Assembly (NCBI RefSeq): GCF_003255815.1 | Contig: NC_037670.1 | Span: 64,638,307-64,702,306 of the forward strand | Direction: 5' to 3' | Source of the DNA: Theropithecus gelada | Taxonomy: Eukaryota > Chordata > Mammalia > Primates > Cercopithecidae | DNA: 64,000 bases | Shown: positions 24,769 through 38,101 of the stretch, in pieces | Numbering within the stretch: the first letter of the stretch is position 1 | Layout of the letters: every line of letters starts with the position of its first letter | Program-made: the position numbers and the translations under genes | The notes under the pieces: model-generated | The model's input: only the letters and a program-made list of their open reading frames with translations | Told to the model about the DNA's origin: nothing | Database searches by the model: none

Positions 24769-24782
24769 AGAATAAAAAACGT
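24768..24782. repeat. Target-site duplication, 3' copy, of the full-length L1
   Basis: The second copy of AAGAATAAAAAACGT follows directly on the poly-A tract. After it the interrupted old L1 resumes. Confidence 0.93.
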
Positions 24783-25580
24783 TATTATCTACAGTCACCA
24801 TGTTGTACAATAGATCTCTTGAACTTACTTCTCCTATATAACTGAAATATTGTATCCATTTACCAACATCTCCCCACCACATCCCCTCCCAGCCCCTTGT
24901 AACCACAATTCTACTCTATTTCTGTGACTTCAACTTTTAAAAATTCTGCATATATGTGAGATCATGTAGCATTTGCCTTTCTGTTCCTAGCTTGTTTCAC
25001 TTAAAATAATGTTCTCCAGGTTCATCCATGTTGTCACAAATGACAGAATTTGCTTCTTTTTTAAGACTGAATAGTATTCTATTGCGTACATAGGCCATAT
25101 TTTCTTTACCCATTCACCCATTGATGAACACTTAGGTTGATTCCATGTCTTGACTATTATGAATGGTGCTGCAATAAACATCAGAGTGTAGCTATTTCTT
25201 TAATATACTGATTTCATTTCCTTGGATATATACCAAGTAATGGGATTCCTTGATCATATGGTGGTTTTATTTTTAATTTTTTAAAGAACTTTTATACTAT
25301 TTTCTATCATGGCTATACTTATTTACATTCCCACCAACAGTGTGGAAGAATTCCTTTTTCTTGACAACCTCCCCAGCATGTGTTATCTTTTGTCTTTTTA
25401 ATATTAACTATTCTAACAGACATAAGGTTATATCTCATTGTGGTTTCCATTTGCATTTCTCTGTTGACTATTAATTTAGTATTTTTTCATATATCTGTTG
25501 GCCATTTGCATGTCTTCTTTAGAGAAATGTCTCTTCAGGTTGTTTGATCATTTTTTAACTGGGTTATTTATAATGTATAT
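24783..25580 (-). mobile_element. Old L1 3' end (L1PB/L1MA type), right part
   Basis: Continuation of the element at 18385-18584. It begins with the CAGTCACCATGTTGTACAAT segment of old L1 3' UTRs and then runs through the reversed C-terminal part of ORF2 (for example the reverse of the segment around the Cys motif and the SVTDWIKKMW-like stretch). It is 5'-truncated near 25580. Confidence 0.85.
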
Positions 25581-25582
25581 AG

Positions 25583-25655
25583 ATTTTTTTTATTATTATT
25601 ATACATTAAGTTCTAGAGTACATGTGCACAATGGGCAGGTTTGTTACATACATAA
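25583..25655 (-). mobile_element. Short L1PA 3'-end fragment
   Basis: Reverse complement of the last 70 bases of a primate L1 (GTACATGTGCACAATGGGCA, then GTTTGTTACATACAT). Confidence 0.65.
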
Positions 25656-26290
25656 AATTAAAAAATTTTTTAAAAGATCAAGTGTGTCTCACAGGTCTAC
25701 TCAACCAAACCAGAGGACCTCTAGGAAGCTTTGTGGTGTGGTTCCCTCCGCCATCTATGCTGAAGCCAAAAAATAGAGAAGAGGTTATTTCAAAACCACC
25801 TGGCTTTTGTCTAATGGATGCATATTACTGAAACCTAAGAAAGTTTCACAAAGATTTTTGTGAAAATTGCTTCATCAGGTATAGTGCCAGCACTGTCTAA
25901 AAAGACCAGGAAGAATACAAGAAGGAAAGAAGGCTATAAAAGATATGAAAGAAGCCTTACATCTGGAAGATATAAAATTGTGATGATTTATGTACCTAAC
26001 AGAGTCCCCAAAGACGTAAAAACAGAAGTCAACAGACATAAAGGGAGAAATAGGCAATTCTACAATAATAATCAGAAATATCAATACCCAAATTTTATTA
26101 ACAGATAAAATAATTTACAAGAATATCAACAAGAAAACAAAAGACTTGAACAACCACTACACACAAACTAAATATTACAGATGTCTATAGAACACACCAC
26201 CTATCACAACAGATGAACATTCTTTTCAAGGGTACATGGAACTTTCTCCAGCATAGACCATAAAACAAGCCTTAATAAATTGAAAAGAAA

Positions 26291-26450
26291 TTTTTGTTGT
26301 TGTTGTTGTTGTTTGAGATGGAATCTCCTTCTGTTGCCCAGGCTGGAGTGCAGTGGCACAATATAGGCTCACTGCAACCTTCGCCTCCGATGGTCAGAAG
26401 TTTGAGGCCAGCCTGGCCGACATGGTGAAACCCCGTCTCTGCTAAATATA
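26291..26450. mobile_element. Rearranged Alu, 5'-inverted
   Basis: 26291-26388 is the 3' half of an Alu in reverse orientation with an (AAC)n-type tail. From 26392 to about 26450 an upstream Alu segment follows in forward orientation (GGTCAGAAGTTTGAGGCCAG and on). Confidence 0.8.
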
Positions 26451-26960
26451 TGAACCCGTTCTGGTTTTTTTCAGGTCACAATAAAATGAAATGAGACTTT
26501 AATAACAAAAAGGAATTTAGAAACTCACAAATATGTGGAAATCAACACAACCTAAATAAAAAATGAAAAAAGAGAAGTTAAAAATACTTTGAGATGAATG
26601 AAAAATGAAGATACAACATATCAAAACTCACAGGATACAGCTGAAGCAATGCTTAGAGAAAAATGTATAGCAGTAAATGCTTATTATTATAAAAAACAGA
26701 TCTCAAATTCATAATGCAAACTTCCACCTGAAGACACTGGAAAAACAGAGCAAACTAAATATAAAGTAAGCAAAAGAAACAAAATAATAAAAATTAGAGC
26801 TGAATTTCATGAAATTGAAAAGAGAAAAATCAATAAAACCAAAAGCTGATTCTGTGAGAACATTACAAAAATTGACAACACTTCAGCTGGATTAACCAAG
26901 AAAACAGAGAGGACTCAAATTATTAGAAGTGGAAATGAAAGGTGAAACATCACTACAGAC

Positions 26961-27256
26961 ATTTTTTTTTTTTCTTTTAGACAGAGTCTTGCTCTCTTGT
27001 CCAGGCTAGAGTGCAGTGGCCCAATCTCGGCTCACTGCAACCTCCGCCTCCCAGGTCCAAGCAATTCTCTGCCTCAGCCTTCCAAGTAACTGAGATTACA
27101 GGCGCCTGCCACCACGCTAAGCTAATTTTTTGTATTTTTAGTGGAGACGGGGTTTCAACATGTTGGCCAGGCTGGTCTTGATCTCCTGACCTCATGATCC
27201 ACCCAGCTTGGCCTCCCAAAGTGCTGGAATTACAGGCGTGAGCCACCGCACTTGGC
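26961..27256 (-). mobile_element. AluS-type element
   Basis: Reverse-orientation full Alu with perfect 16-bp duplications AAACATCACTACAGAC at 26945-26960 and 27257-27272. Confidence 0.95.
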
Positions 27257-28889
27257 AAACATCACTACAGACTTTAAAAAAATAAAAGAAATTATAACTG
27301 ATTACTATGAACAATTGTACGCCAACAACATAAAACAGCATATTGACTGAAATGAAATGGACAGATTCCTGCAAAGACACAAAACACTGAAACTGATTTG
27401 AAAAAAATATAGACAATCTAATAGTCCTACATCAATTAAATAATTGAATTAATAATAATCAAAAAACCTACCCACAAAGAAAAGCCCAAGCCCAGAAGCC
27501 TTCACTGGTGAATTCTACAAAACATTTAAAGAAGAGCTAATACTAATTATTCACAAACATGTCCAGAAAATAGAAGAGAAGAGATCACCTCTCAACTCAT
27601 TCTGTGAGGTGAAGATAACCATGATAACAGCACCAGACAAAGACATTGCAAGAAAAGAAAATTGCAGACCAATACCTGCCATAAAGATACAAAAATGTTC
27701 AACAAGATACTAGCACAATAAAATCCAGCAATATATGACATGACCAGGTAGAATTTATCCCAGGAATGTAATGTTGTTTTAACTACCAAAAATAAAAAAT
27801 ATACCATATAAATAAATACATAAACAAAAAACATATGATCATCTCACTAGATGCAGAGAAAGCATTTGGCAATATCCAACACCTTTCATGATTAAAAACA
27901 CTCCACAATTAGGAATAGACAGAAACTTCTTCAACTTCATAAAGGGCGTTTATGAAAACCTAGTTACCATTCCACTTAACTCACACAATTCCATAATTAG
28001 AAATTCTTCCAACTCTAGAAATAAACTCTGCCCAATTTTAATAATGGACAAAAAAATCTGAATATGGATTTCTCCAAAGAAAACATACAAATGGCCATGA
28101 AGCCTATGAAAAGATATTCAACATCATTAGCCATCAGTGAAATGTAAATAAAATCCACAATGAGATACACACTAAGGCGTGTGTCACATCCACTAAGGTG
28201 TCTATAATTAAAACAGCAGATAATAAAAAAGGTTGGGAGAATGTGGAGAAATTAGAACCTTCATATACTAATGGTTGGAATGTAAGATGTGATCACTTTT
28301 AGATGACAGGGTAGCGGTTTCACAAATGAGTGAAACATAATTCAGCAATTTCACTCCTAGGTATATGTGTAAGAGAAAACATATCCACAAAAAATGTGTA
28401 TATGAATGTTCATATAGTATATTTGCAATAGCAAAAAACTGGAAATAACCCCAAATGCCCATCAACTGGTGAATGGACAAACAAAAATGTGATATATTTA
28501 TACAATGAAATATTTGGTAATCAAAATAAATTGAGTACTGGCATACTGTACTATGGATGAACCTCAAAAACATTGTACTGAGTGAAAGAAGCTAGTCACA
28601 GAGGGCCACACATACTACAATTCCATGTGTATAAATTGTCCAAAATAGGCACATCTATTAGAGATTGAAAGTACATTAGGGGTTGCGTATGGCTGAAGGG
28701 ATGGGGATTTTGAGGAGTGATTGCTAAGTGACACCAGTTTTCAGAGTAATGAAAATGGTCTAAGGTTGATTGTGGTGACGAATGCAGAACTCTGAAGAAA
28801 GCAAAAGCCACTGAATGGTCCTGTTTAAATGAGTGAATTGTGTTATGTGAATTATATCTCAATAAAACTGTGGGAAAGAAAAAGATATG

Positions 28890-29095
28890 CTTAACATAAT
28901 CATTAGGAGAATGCAAATTAAAACCACAATGAGAAACTACTACACATCTATTTTAATGGCTAAATTGTATGTTTTTCAAATCTGATACTACTAAGAGCTA
29001 AAGAGGAAGTACAGCAATAGCAATTCCTACAGTTGTCAGGACGATGCAATTTGGGAAACATCATAAAAGGTTATAACATATTCAATTCTAGTTAT
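28890..29095 (+). mobile_element. Second small L1 ORF2 fragment
   Basis: Repeats the ORF2 segment that reads GAATGCAAATTAAAACCACAATGAG, already passed once in the preceding element at about 28140. It is therefore a separate insertion or a rearranged piece. Confidence 0.6.
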
Positions 29096-29773
29096 TTATT
29101 CATGAGTTCATGTGCCTGGCGGACTGAAATCTCTGAAAGAAGGCCTTAGATTTATTACCCTCCACATCCCTAGAGCTCAGCTCAGCGATCCTTGCTAAGT
29201 TGCTGCTAATAAATATGACAGGAATTGGATTGAACTGGAGCTTCAGTCACACACGTAGACACCAAATCCAGATTCTGTTCAATCATTAAAGCCTATAAAG
29301 GAGGCTGCATACAAATGCTGAAGCCATGATTTGGTCCCAAATGGACAGAGGTTGCATGAAGGCAAAGCCCACATCCGGGGCTTTGTTAAGCCGTGCAAAT
29401 CCATTATCAGAAGGGTGCCTGCACATAAGAGGCACACCACGCAGGTAGGCCAGACCAGTTTGTGATGAAAGTAAAACAAGATGAATGGTGGTCATTACTC
29501 TAACTGTATACATTGAGAAATTTTTTATATACTAAGTCAAGTCCTGAAGAAAAGATAAATGTGTCCCATAAACACACAGTTGTTTTTTTTCAAGCCAAGA
29601 TAAAACTCAAAGTTCTTTGCCTCTGACCTGTATTTACTTGCCCCCTCACTATACGCTCACATCTCCTCACTAACTTCAGAACCTTGCTATTCAACTTTTA
29701 AAACAAGGGATGTTGAATAAGGCTGGTGTCATTGTTCCTCCAGCAGAAATGTAGGAAGCCATTCTGTACTTAC

Positions 29774-29879
29774 AGTAGCCAGGGAGATGTCCTGCAGGCC
29801 TGTGGTTCTGCAGCTCTGACTCAGTCCCCAGGGCAACGTGAGATTTCTTGTTGGAATCTTGCAAAAGCATCAAAAACAC
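29774..29879 (-). CDS. ABCA13: ABCA13 exon: linker between NBD1 and second membrane half
   Basis: Fourth and last ABCA13 exon visible, 106 bp: 35 codons plus the first base of a cysteine codon. It starts VFLMLLQDSNKK, completing the conserved LEEVF motif from the previous exon. It ends HLPGY followed by a split codon at T/GTAAGT, a perfect consensus donor. The acceptor is CCCCAAAAG behind a poly-T tract of about 14. The segment is the linker leading to the second transmembrane domain. It sits 15 kb downstream of its upstream neighbour, among L1 remnants. The following exon, expected to begin with the rest of the cysteine codon and a basic segment before a membrane helix, is not found in the remaining 29.7 kb. 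Confidence 0.9.
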
Positions 29880-31529
29880 CTTTTGGGGAAAAAAAAAAAA
29901 AAACAAAACAGCCAGGTATCATTTTATGTTTCTATACACATCGCATTTCTTTTCTACTGCCTCAATTGCCTAATCTATTGTGACAACATATGCCAAACAC
30001 ACCCTATATGTTTCACTTTGTCATCCATTTAATTGGCATAACTCTAAGACTACTTAGGTCTCAGCAAAACAGGCTACCCATAGAATGCAAAGATGAACGA
30101 AACTTGGCTGTGAACTCCCAGACCCTCACTGGCTAGTGGAAGCTGGTCAAATGCATAGGCAGTGGCAGGCAGGGAGGGGACAGATAGTAACACAGTGTAT
30201 CCGATTCAACTTAAGTTTGTGACTCACTGTACCAGCATCTTAGGAATTCAGAGGTGAATCAGACAATAAAATTGCAGTGCTCAGTTTACTCACAGTAGAT
30301 GGGATCTCATGCATAAAAATCCCCATTAAATGTGTGCTTTCCATGGGCTGTGATATATGATGTCACTAAGGTAGTTAATTAAATAACTTGCTTGAAGTCA
30401 TTTCTTGGTTAGTAGTGGAGGCAGAAGTCCAACCTCAATTTATTCAAAGCCAAAGACTATGACTAAAGTAGCAAAATTAAGGTGAGAAAGCAGAAGTGTG
30501 AGCCGACACAAAGGGAAATGAGGTGGGTTGGAGACATCGAGGCCCTTGAGCTGCACCTGGATCGCTGGCAGGGATTTATGGAGTGATGGAAAGAGAATCT
30601 CTAAAATAAACACTGGGCAATGCACAAGAAGCATAAAAGTCAAGGAGACATAGCCTTACAGCAGCACAGTCCTAACTGCTGGAGCTCCACTCTTGGCAAG
30701 ACGTGGGCTGGCTCTGTGTCTGCAGGCATAGGACCGCACCACCCAGAGTGTTGGCTGCCTTGTTGTATTAATAAAACAGAGATGATGATCACAGTGTCTA
30801 ACGTTGAGTAGATGATGGCTGTAAAGTGCCAGGCATAGACTCTGGAAGCCTGCAGTAAGTCTTCTGTTATTCATGTGGTTAGCCAAGGTTTCCTGAACAT
30901 CCTCTGTGGGCCATGCACCAAGTTAGGCACTGTGCATTGCCACTCTCTCCCTTGGCATCATCTGTGCAGGAGCTTCCATCACCCCTTCCTCTGCACATAT
31001 CTATAGAGATATTGGTCCCTGGCCCTGGCCCCTCTCCAAGTGACTCCTGCTGGGCCAGTGTCACTATCCATCCAGCTGGTACCTCCCACCCAATGCACTG
31101 GGTAGTGAAGTCCAATACCTGCATACACAGATATCAGCCCACACTGAGCACCCTGCCTCACTTCTGATTTATCTACACAACCTCACCATTCTGATTCCTC
31201 TAAATAAGCAAAAAGGCATTGACTGTCTCTAGATGTTCCTGAGGAGCTCCCAACCACCAGGAAAGATGGGTGAAGGCACCAGAAAGAAGAAGCCATGAGC
31301 AAGCAAGCCTTCAGGAGAGGCATGCAATATCTCTGCACGTGGTTAATTAGCAAAATCCTACTGAGCAAAATCTGCAAGCATAGCACTAGTGAAAGGTCAG
31401 ATGCAGCTACCTTCATGTGAAAGATAACCCTTTGCTGATTCCCAGTAAGACTCCAAGGAAAAACTGCAAACCTCACTACTATTGCAAATAATAACATGAA
31501 GAATAATGGTAAATAACATTTCTGAGTGT

Positions 31530-31715
31530 GCGTCAGCCATGTGACCTTAGACAAATTATTTTACCCCTCTATAACTTAGTTTCCTCACATGATAAATGGT
31601 AATAAATAAGACATATTATAGGATTGTTGCAAGCAGTAAATGCATTTTTGTATAAAGTTATAAAAACGATGCCTGGCATGTAGCATGCTGGCAATGTCTG
31701 GTCTTAACAGTAGCT
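31530..31715 (-). mobile_element. MIR SINE remnant
   Basis: CATGTGACCTTAGACAAATT, TTAGTTTCCTCACATGATAA and GATGCCTGGCATGTAGCATG follow the MIR order in reverse. Confidence 0.75.
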
Positions 31716-31744
31716 AGATAAGGATGAGTAAGTGTAGTAGGGTG

Positions 31745-31860
31745 TATGTGCTATGTTTCATCATGTAATTCTCAGATCAATCTGATGAGACAAGTACTAT
31801 TATCCTCGCTTAAGATGAGGGCATTGAGGCTTACTGCAGTAAGTCTTCACCTAGTGCATT
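31745..31860 (+). mobile_element. MIR-like remnant
   Basis: TAATTCTCAGATCAATCTGA, CAAGTACTATTATCCTCGCT and GAGGGCATTGAGGCTTA resemble the MIR core, in the opposite orientation to its neighbour at 31530. Confidence 0.6.
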
Positions 31861-32091
31861 TATAGGGAATGAAATAGGAAACAATAGAAATAGTGAAAAT
31901 CAAGACTTATTCATTGACTAAAGATTTTCCTTTACATCTTATTCTAAATGGAATTTTCATGTAATGGTCACATTTAACTATGATTATATGAAGCATACCT
32001 TGATAACTAAGGCATTATTGATAACAATATTCATCCGTCCTTTTTAAATTTTCCTTTTCTAACTCTTCTCATAAAAGGCCATAGTTGCATG

Positions 32092-32195
32092 TGGTGGGGT
32101 GGAGGGTGTGTGGGTGTGTGTGTGAGTGGGTGTGTGCAAACATATGTGAATCTGTATGCACATGTTTGAATGCACACATTTTTGTGCGTGTGTGT
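32092..32195 (+). repeat. GT-rich tract
   Basis: Imperfect GTGTGTGG/GTGTGTGA units. Confidence 0.8.
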
Positions 32196-32747
32196 TGGAG
32201 GAGGAAACAGAATAAGGACAGAGTTTTTGCCCTCAGTGATCTCACAGATCAGCAGGAAATACAATCACTTATGGTACGGCACTAAGTATCTGGGTACAAT
32301 GTGTCTGAAAATTCTGGAACATTGCCTGTGAATAGTGAAAGGCAAGCCTAAGACAATCAGAATTTTATGAGTGCCATCAAGTAGCAGCTCACCTTAACTG
32401 CAGGCGCGCCGTCCAGGAGGTTCTGAGAATTTGACAAAATGTCAAAGTAGCCCCGTTAACAGAGAGGGCCAATAAAGGTTACTCTTTTCAAAAGCAATAT
32501 GACATTGATCACTGTAATCAAAGATTTGAAGTCTTGATGGTAGACTTTGCTTTGGTTATTTTGCACTATAATTCTCACGCTGAATCACACAGTTAGACAA
32601 CAATTGTAAAACTCTCCTTGGCAAGTATTTCAGGTAACCCTAGCATCCAGAATAGAACATTACCTAGGGATTTAATGAAAGAAAACTTATAAGAAGGCTC
32701 CTAGCATTTCACTGACTTCTGAACATAGTATTTCCACATTATATCAT

Positions 32748-32950
32748 TTTACAGTAAGTCCTCACTCAGCATCATCAGTAAGTTACTGGTCACAACAGCA
32801 ACTTTAAGCAAAAGGACATACAGCAGGTCCTCAAACAATGTCATCTCATTCAATGCCATTTTGCTACAACGTTGATGAGGGGAAAAAAATTGTTTTGCTT
32901 AAATTTTTAGTTTCCAGGAACCCATCAACAATGTTAACTGAGGTCTCACT
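32748..32950. mobile_element. Short DNA transposon with inverted ends
   Basis: The left end ACAGTAAGTCCTCACTCAGC and the reverse complement of the right end (GCAGTGAGACCTCAGTTAAC) are imperfect inverted repeats of about 34 bp. The interior contains CATTTTGCTACAACGTTGAT, as in mariner/Tigger-type MITEs. Confidence 0.7.
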
Positions 32951-34261
32951 GCATTCCTTCTTATCTGATACATACTTTCCAGCAATATTTAAATCAATAT
33001 TTCTACTGAAAGGCATTCTTCAGGTTTTTTAAAGTAATTCAAATAAAGAAACTTAAACACTGTTTCATCTCAATAATTACGAGGAGATGCAAAATACTGC
33101 AAAAATATTCTCACTGAGATTATAAAAGTCCTGGTCAAAACATATAAACAATCCTCCAAAAGAGATAGAAATAAAGGTTAAGCAATTGCACAGGAAGTTA
33201 TCTGAATGCAGGCTAAACATCTAATGTCCTGGAAACACATTCCAGTTTAAGAAGAATGCTGCGTTTGTGCATTTAGTATGGAATGATATTATTTATACAT
33301 ACGTCTTCCTCCTCTTTTGGTGGTATTTTCCATCATTGTAACTGAACATAGGCCATAGGCCAATTCAAATGGACCAAATAAGACCTACATCTTCTGACTT
33401 TCATATAAAAGAAGTAGAATATTGTTTTCAATCTTATCCAGTGTTTTGAATTTCACTGAAATTATAAGCTTCTCAAGTCAAAAGACAATCAAGTTGGTCA
33501 AACTACTCATTAATTTTTAGGTAAATTCATCACACAAAGTAAATAAGAATAAAATAAGAAATGATGAAATTAAGTTTCAAGGGCACTAACTAGCATGAAA
33601 GTAATTTAAAATGCAATAAAAATATGGCTTTAAAAGCAATGCCTATGGCGTATCTACTCTTTCTTTTCAAGGGACAGTAAATTCAAAAGTTTTGGGATTC
33701 TTCATTTGAGGATCTACGTCTCCTTAATTTAAAAGAGCTTTGAGGTCTAGGCATTTATGACAGCCCAGTGTCATCTCTACACTGATTGTGCTATCAATCC
33801 CTCAGCCATGAATCCTATGCCCCATCCTTTTGGGTTCTCTGTTTAAAGGGCATTGTCAAGCAGCATGAGACCCCAGATATGATCTACACTTAAAGTGTCA
33901 GTTTGATGGATTGTGTCCTGGAGATGCTCAGTGCAAGGTACTTTTTTGCTTAGATGCTAGAGAAATTTATGAAGCTGGCCAAATTTTTGTAAGACAAGGA
34001 CAATGGAACCCAGCTGAGTGATGACTTGAGCAGAGGAAGAATTTCCAAACTTGACCTACAGGTAACATAAGATGTACTCTTTCCATTTCCCCAAAGCAAT
34101 TGCTTTTCAAAGAAGCAGAAGATGAAAACACATGGACAACTTAGATGATAAGAAACACTAGAGGTACTAGCAATTGCTCTCTAAATGTGGAACCTTGGGC
34201 AGGGCTGTCCCCTGACATGCTAACACAATGCATGCAGCAAGATTTGTTATTTTACAGGAGC

Positions 34262-34690
34262 TTGTATGATTTCCTATCACTGCTGTAACAAATTACCACA
34301 AATGTGGTGGCTTAAGACAATGTATTTAGTATCTTACAGTTCTGGGGGTCAGAAGCCTGATATAGGCCTTATTGGGCTAAAATCAAGAGAGAATACACTC
34401 CCTGGACTTTCCCAGCTTCTAGTGGCTGCCACTATTCTTTGGCCAATGGCCCCAGCCTCCATCTTTAAAGTTCATCTCTCCAACTGCTGCCTCATCATAA
34501 CATCACCTTCTTCCTCTCTGACCTTCCTCAATCCCCTTTAGATGTATCCTTTTGATTACATCAAGTCCACTCAGATACTTTGGGGTATCTCCTGCCACAG
34601 TCCCATATGGGTAACATTTACAGGCTTCAGTGATAAGAACGTGGACATCGCTGGGGGACCATTATCTAGCCTATCCTAGAACTATCACAC
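34262..34690 (-). mobile_element. LTR-like interspersed repeat, reverse orientation
   Basis: The run CTGCTGTAACAAATTACCAC, CTTACAGTTCTGGGGGTCAG .. GAACGTGGACATCGCTGGGG matches a common primate LTR-class repeat that I cannot name with certainty. Confidence 0.55.
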
Positions 34691-37600
34691 CGTCAACACA
34701 CCTTTGAAACAAGGGCTGTTGATTTGAGGTGTCCCTGGAGACTACAGAACAGTAGAAGTTGGAAAGTAGTGCAGAAAGTTTTGGAGTCCAACACAAAATG
34801 AAAAAAAATCCAGTTTCTGATTTTTGGTCAACTCATTATCTTTTTGGTCTCTTAGTCTCTCAGTTTGCTTATTCGTACAAGGGGAAGATTAAAAGACATA
34901 AGTTATAAAAGGTCAATTGTAGTTCACACTCAGGCTCTGTGACATCCTACAAGACCTTGTTATAAACAGAATGCAAAGAATGGGTCACAGCACTCCAGTG
35001 GAAGGGCTGATAGCACAGTCAGTGTTTACAAGACACCAGGCTGTCTGCATAAATGCTTAGACCCTGAGGCTGCTCTAAGTTAAGAGGACCTTAGCCCCCA
35101 AATGAAGAATCCTCAAAATATTGAATGTATTGTTCTTTAGGAAGAAAAAGAAAAAGAAAACAACAACAATAACAAACAGGATGTCACATAAAAGAAAAAG
35201 GGAACAGATTCTCAAAAATTACCTGTTTCCTTCTCTTCCTTCTTCCCTCTTTCTTCCTTCTTTCCTTTCCTTTTTATTTATTTATTTATTTTTTTGGTAA
35301 GGAAGACACCAGTTTAGGGTTTGGGGCCGACACAAAGTGGCAGCTGGAGTGGGGCAGGTTCCCACAAGAGGGCATGTGACCAGAGCAGCAAAGCAGCGTG
35401 GAGAACTTGGAAGATGAGCTGCACACAGGAGGACTGAGGGAAAAGGTAGCATAAGAATGAGTAAGTTGAGTTTCTTAGTATCAGAGAAGGGTGGTGCCAG
35501 TAAGGCAAGAGGAAACACTAAATGAATGCTATGTAATTGGATTGGAATTAGAGATGCCATGTGGAGTTGAACTCCTAGTTTTCTATTTATGGGCAGAAAG
35601 AGAAGCAAAAATAGAGGTGGATCTTTTACTTTATCCATGAGGAAACCTCAGAGCAGCAACACCCCAGCCGTCATGAGTATATTGAGCAGCCAGGATTTCT
35701 TGGAGAAATGGCTGATTCTCGAGCCAGGGCTGGGAAAGAATGGTAATCCTAGAACATCTTGTTTTGTCAGGAAGCAGGAAAATGCTCAAAGAGTAGGAGG
35801 CATGAGTTAAAGGGCACGAAAACCAGCATGAAAGACCTCCCACCGGCTCAACTTGGTATGACATGAGCCTCAAAGTCAATAATGACTCTACTGAATTGTA
35901 ACTCATTGAGTAGAATAGGATGCTATGAGTGGCTCCCGATATAAATAGGTCAATGGAGTAAAGAGAGAGTTCTTTCTTACTGGACAATGCCAACTAAAAC
36001 ACATAGAAGAAATGATGGAATTAGAAAAATTACCACTTGGCAAGTGCCATAGTAATAATTTTTAATTCTGGCAATGAACATTAGAAGATGCTGAAACTGG
36101 TGGGTGAGAAAAGTGGAATTTAGAGAGTCTCAAAATATATCCTCAAGAAAAAAAAAGGAGAGAGAAAAGGAAATTAACTTAAGAGTGGGAAAGCCTGGCA
36201 GATACCACTTTCCACTTTACCTGGGATAAAATATCACCCCACTAGCCATGGCGCAGATCAGCTTTGTGCAGCAGGCAGCTAGGAGCAGTAGGACACAGCA
36301 TCACCCCTGGAGTGTGCCAGCTAAAAATTCATAACCTGACCAATCACAGCAAAATAGGGCAAACTCACATTGAGGCTCATTGTGCAAAATACGTGCTCTG
36401 GACTCTTCAAAAATAGTGAGGTCATGAAAGTCAAGGAAACTGAGGAATCCTTGCAGATTGACAGTGACTAAAGAGGCATGCAACTGAGTGTAGCTCGTGA
36501 TCCTGGACTGGATCTTTTTGCTCTTAGGGACATGAGGGGCACAACTGAAACTTAAATGGGCAAAGATAGTACAGGAATTCTTTTTTCTTAAAAATCGTTC
36601 TTAAAAGTCAAAAAACAAAAAGATCAAGCCCTACATCTGAGGCTCAGGCTTGACTTCTTAACGTTGCGTAGGATGGGGCAGCTGAGTTCATGCACCTGAG
36701 GAACTAGCATCCAGAACCTCCTTGGCAAAGGTACAAAGGGAACCCACTAATCCGTATTTAGCAAGCCGGAAGGAAAGAAACTTCCCATCTCAGGCAGGCT
36801 CACCAACCTTTCTAAAACATTACTAGAAACTTCAAAATTATTTTTAAAAATACACTGCAAAAATTTACTCTGTTTGCATTATGCCAGAAAGTTTTGTCTT
36901 GGCTTCAGAGATTGCTGCAAATATATTCCGTAGGCAAAGCTAAGTCTTCTAGCTCTCTATGGTCCCATCCCACACAAATTAAACATTGTAACTTGCCAGT
37001 ATTGTCCTTAGGTCCAAGCATTGGAGTAGAAAGTACAGATGCCTTAATGAAACTGGTGACTATCGTGATTCCATTTTAAATCTTAATTTCACTAGCTTGT
37101 AGGTAAAGTTTTGGAGATAATAATTTATAGTAAGTGTATTGCAGTTTAGAAATAAAATATGCTTTTTAGCTGAAGAGCTAAACTGGAGAGTTAATTGACA
37201 GGTGCTCCTCACTCCTGTTAAGTCATCAGGCAAAATGCAGATGAAGGAAGAGAAAAGCAGCCTCAGTGCTACAACAGCCATGCTAACTCTGGATCAATGA
37301 CAGATATAAGAAAGGAAAGTCAATGCTCGCCAAGTGTGAAGAGACAAAATTGGTTGAGATAGACATTTTATAGCCTCTACCAAACAAAAGAAGGTTCTCC
37401 AAAAGCCCCAATCTTTTTCCAATTTAAGATACCTTTCTCAAACAGCTCTAAATATACTGTTTATATTTTGTTAGATCTCATATACATTGTATATATTCTA
37501 GATTCTTTGCCCATGGTTGCCCTTAGATAATTTCTTTCTTAGCATCTGTGTGTGTGAGAGATGTGGAAAAAGAGAGATAAGTAAAATCTAGTAAATCAAT

Positions 37601-38101
37601 ATTTACTTAAGCCCTATTATGTGCAAAGCACATACTAAATGTAGAAAGTAGAAATTACTGTAAGCAATTGAAGAAACACGTACTACATCTCCAAAGTAAT
37701 TGAACAACTTGTTCTGTTGCTCCTCCCTGACTTACGAGGAGTTCTTGCTGTTCTGGGGGTGACTAATAGCAAGAACATGAATCCTGAATTTAAAAAATTG
37801 CAGAGGCAGGTTACATGGAAGAATTATTCTTTTCAGAAGGTGGTGGGGATGAAACTCCTCTGTACTTTGATTGGAGTGGTGGTTCTACAACTCTATACAT
37901 TTGTCAAACTTGTAGTGGATTTTACTCTAGGAATTTTACATATGAAGTACATAAACATATATTTTTTAAGAAAAGAAGGCAAAGAGGAGAAAGGCTGAGA
38001 TATTTCTGAAAGGAATATGAATGGGTAAAGTACAAATATAAATATTTTGTCAAAGAAAGGTGACTATTAAACAGAAATAGAGATGTTTAAGGAATATAGC
38101 A

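Larger units (their letters stand above)
25860..28890 (+). mobile_element. Old L1 remnant covering most of ORF2
   Basis: Plus-strand L1M-type remnant. It begins in the endonuclease part of ORF2 and ends with the 3' UTR and CTCAATAAAACTGTGGGAAA. It is interrupted by a rearranged Alu (26291-26450) and a full AluS (26961-27256). All frames are broken. Confidence 0.8.
1..29773 (-). other. ABCA13: ABCA13 intron, partial, at least 29.7 kb
   Basis: Everything left of the last visible exon should be intron, because no exon resembling the expected next ABCA13 segment appears on the minus strand. Unassigned stretches without genes are 350-1860, 2890-5425, 5575-6360, 6690-7848, 8870-9190, 9721-10850, 18110-18385 and 29100-29773. 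Confidence 0.7.
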
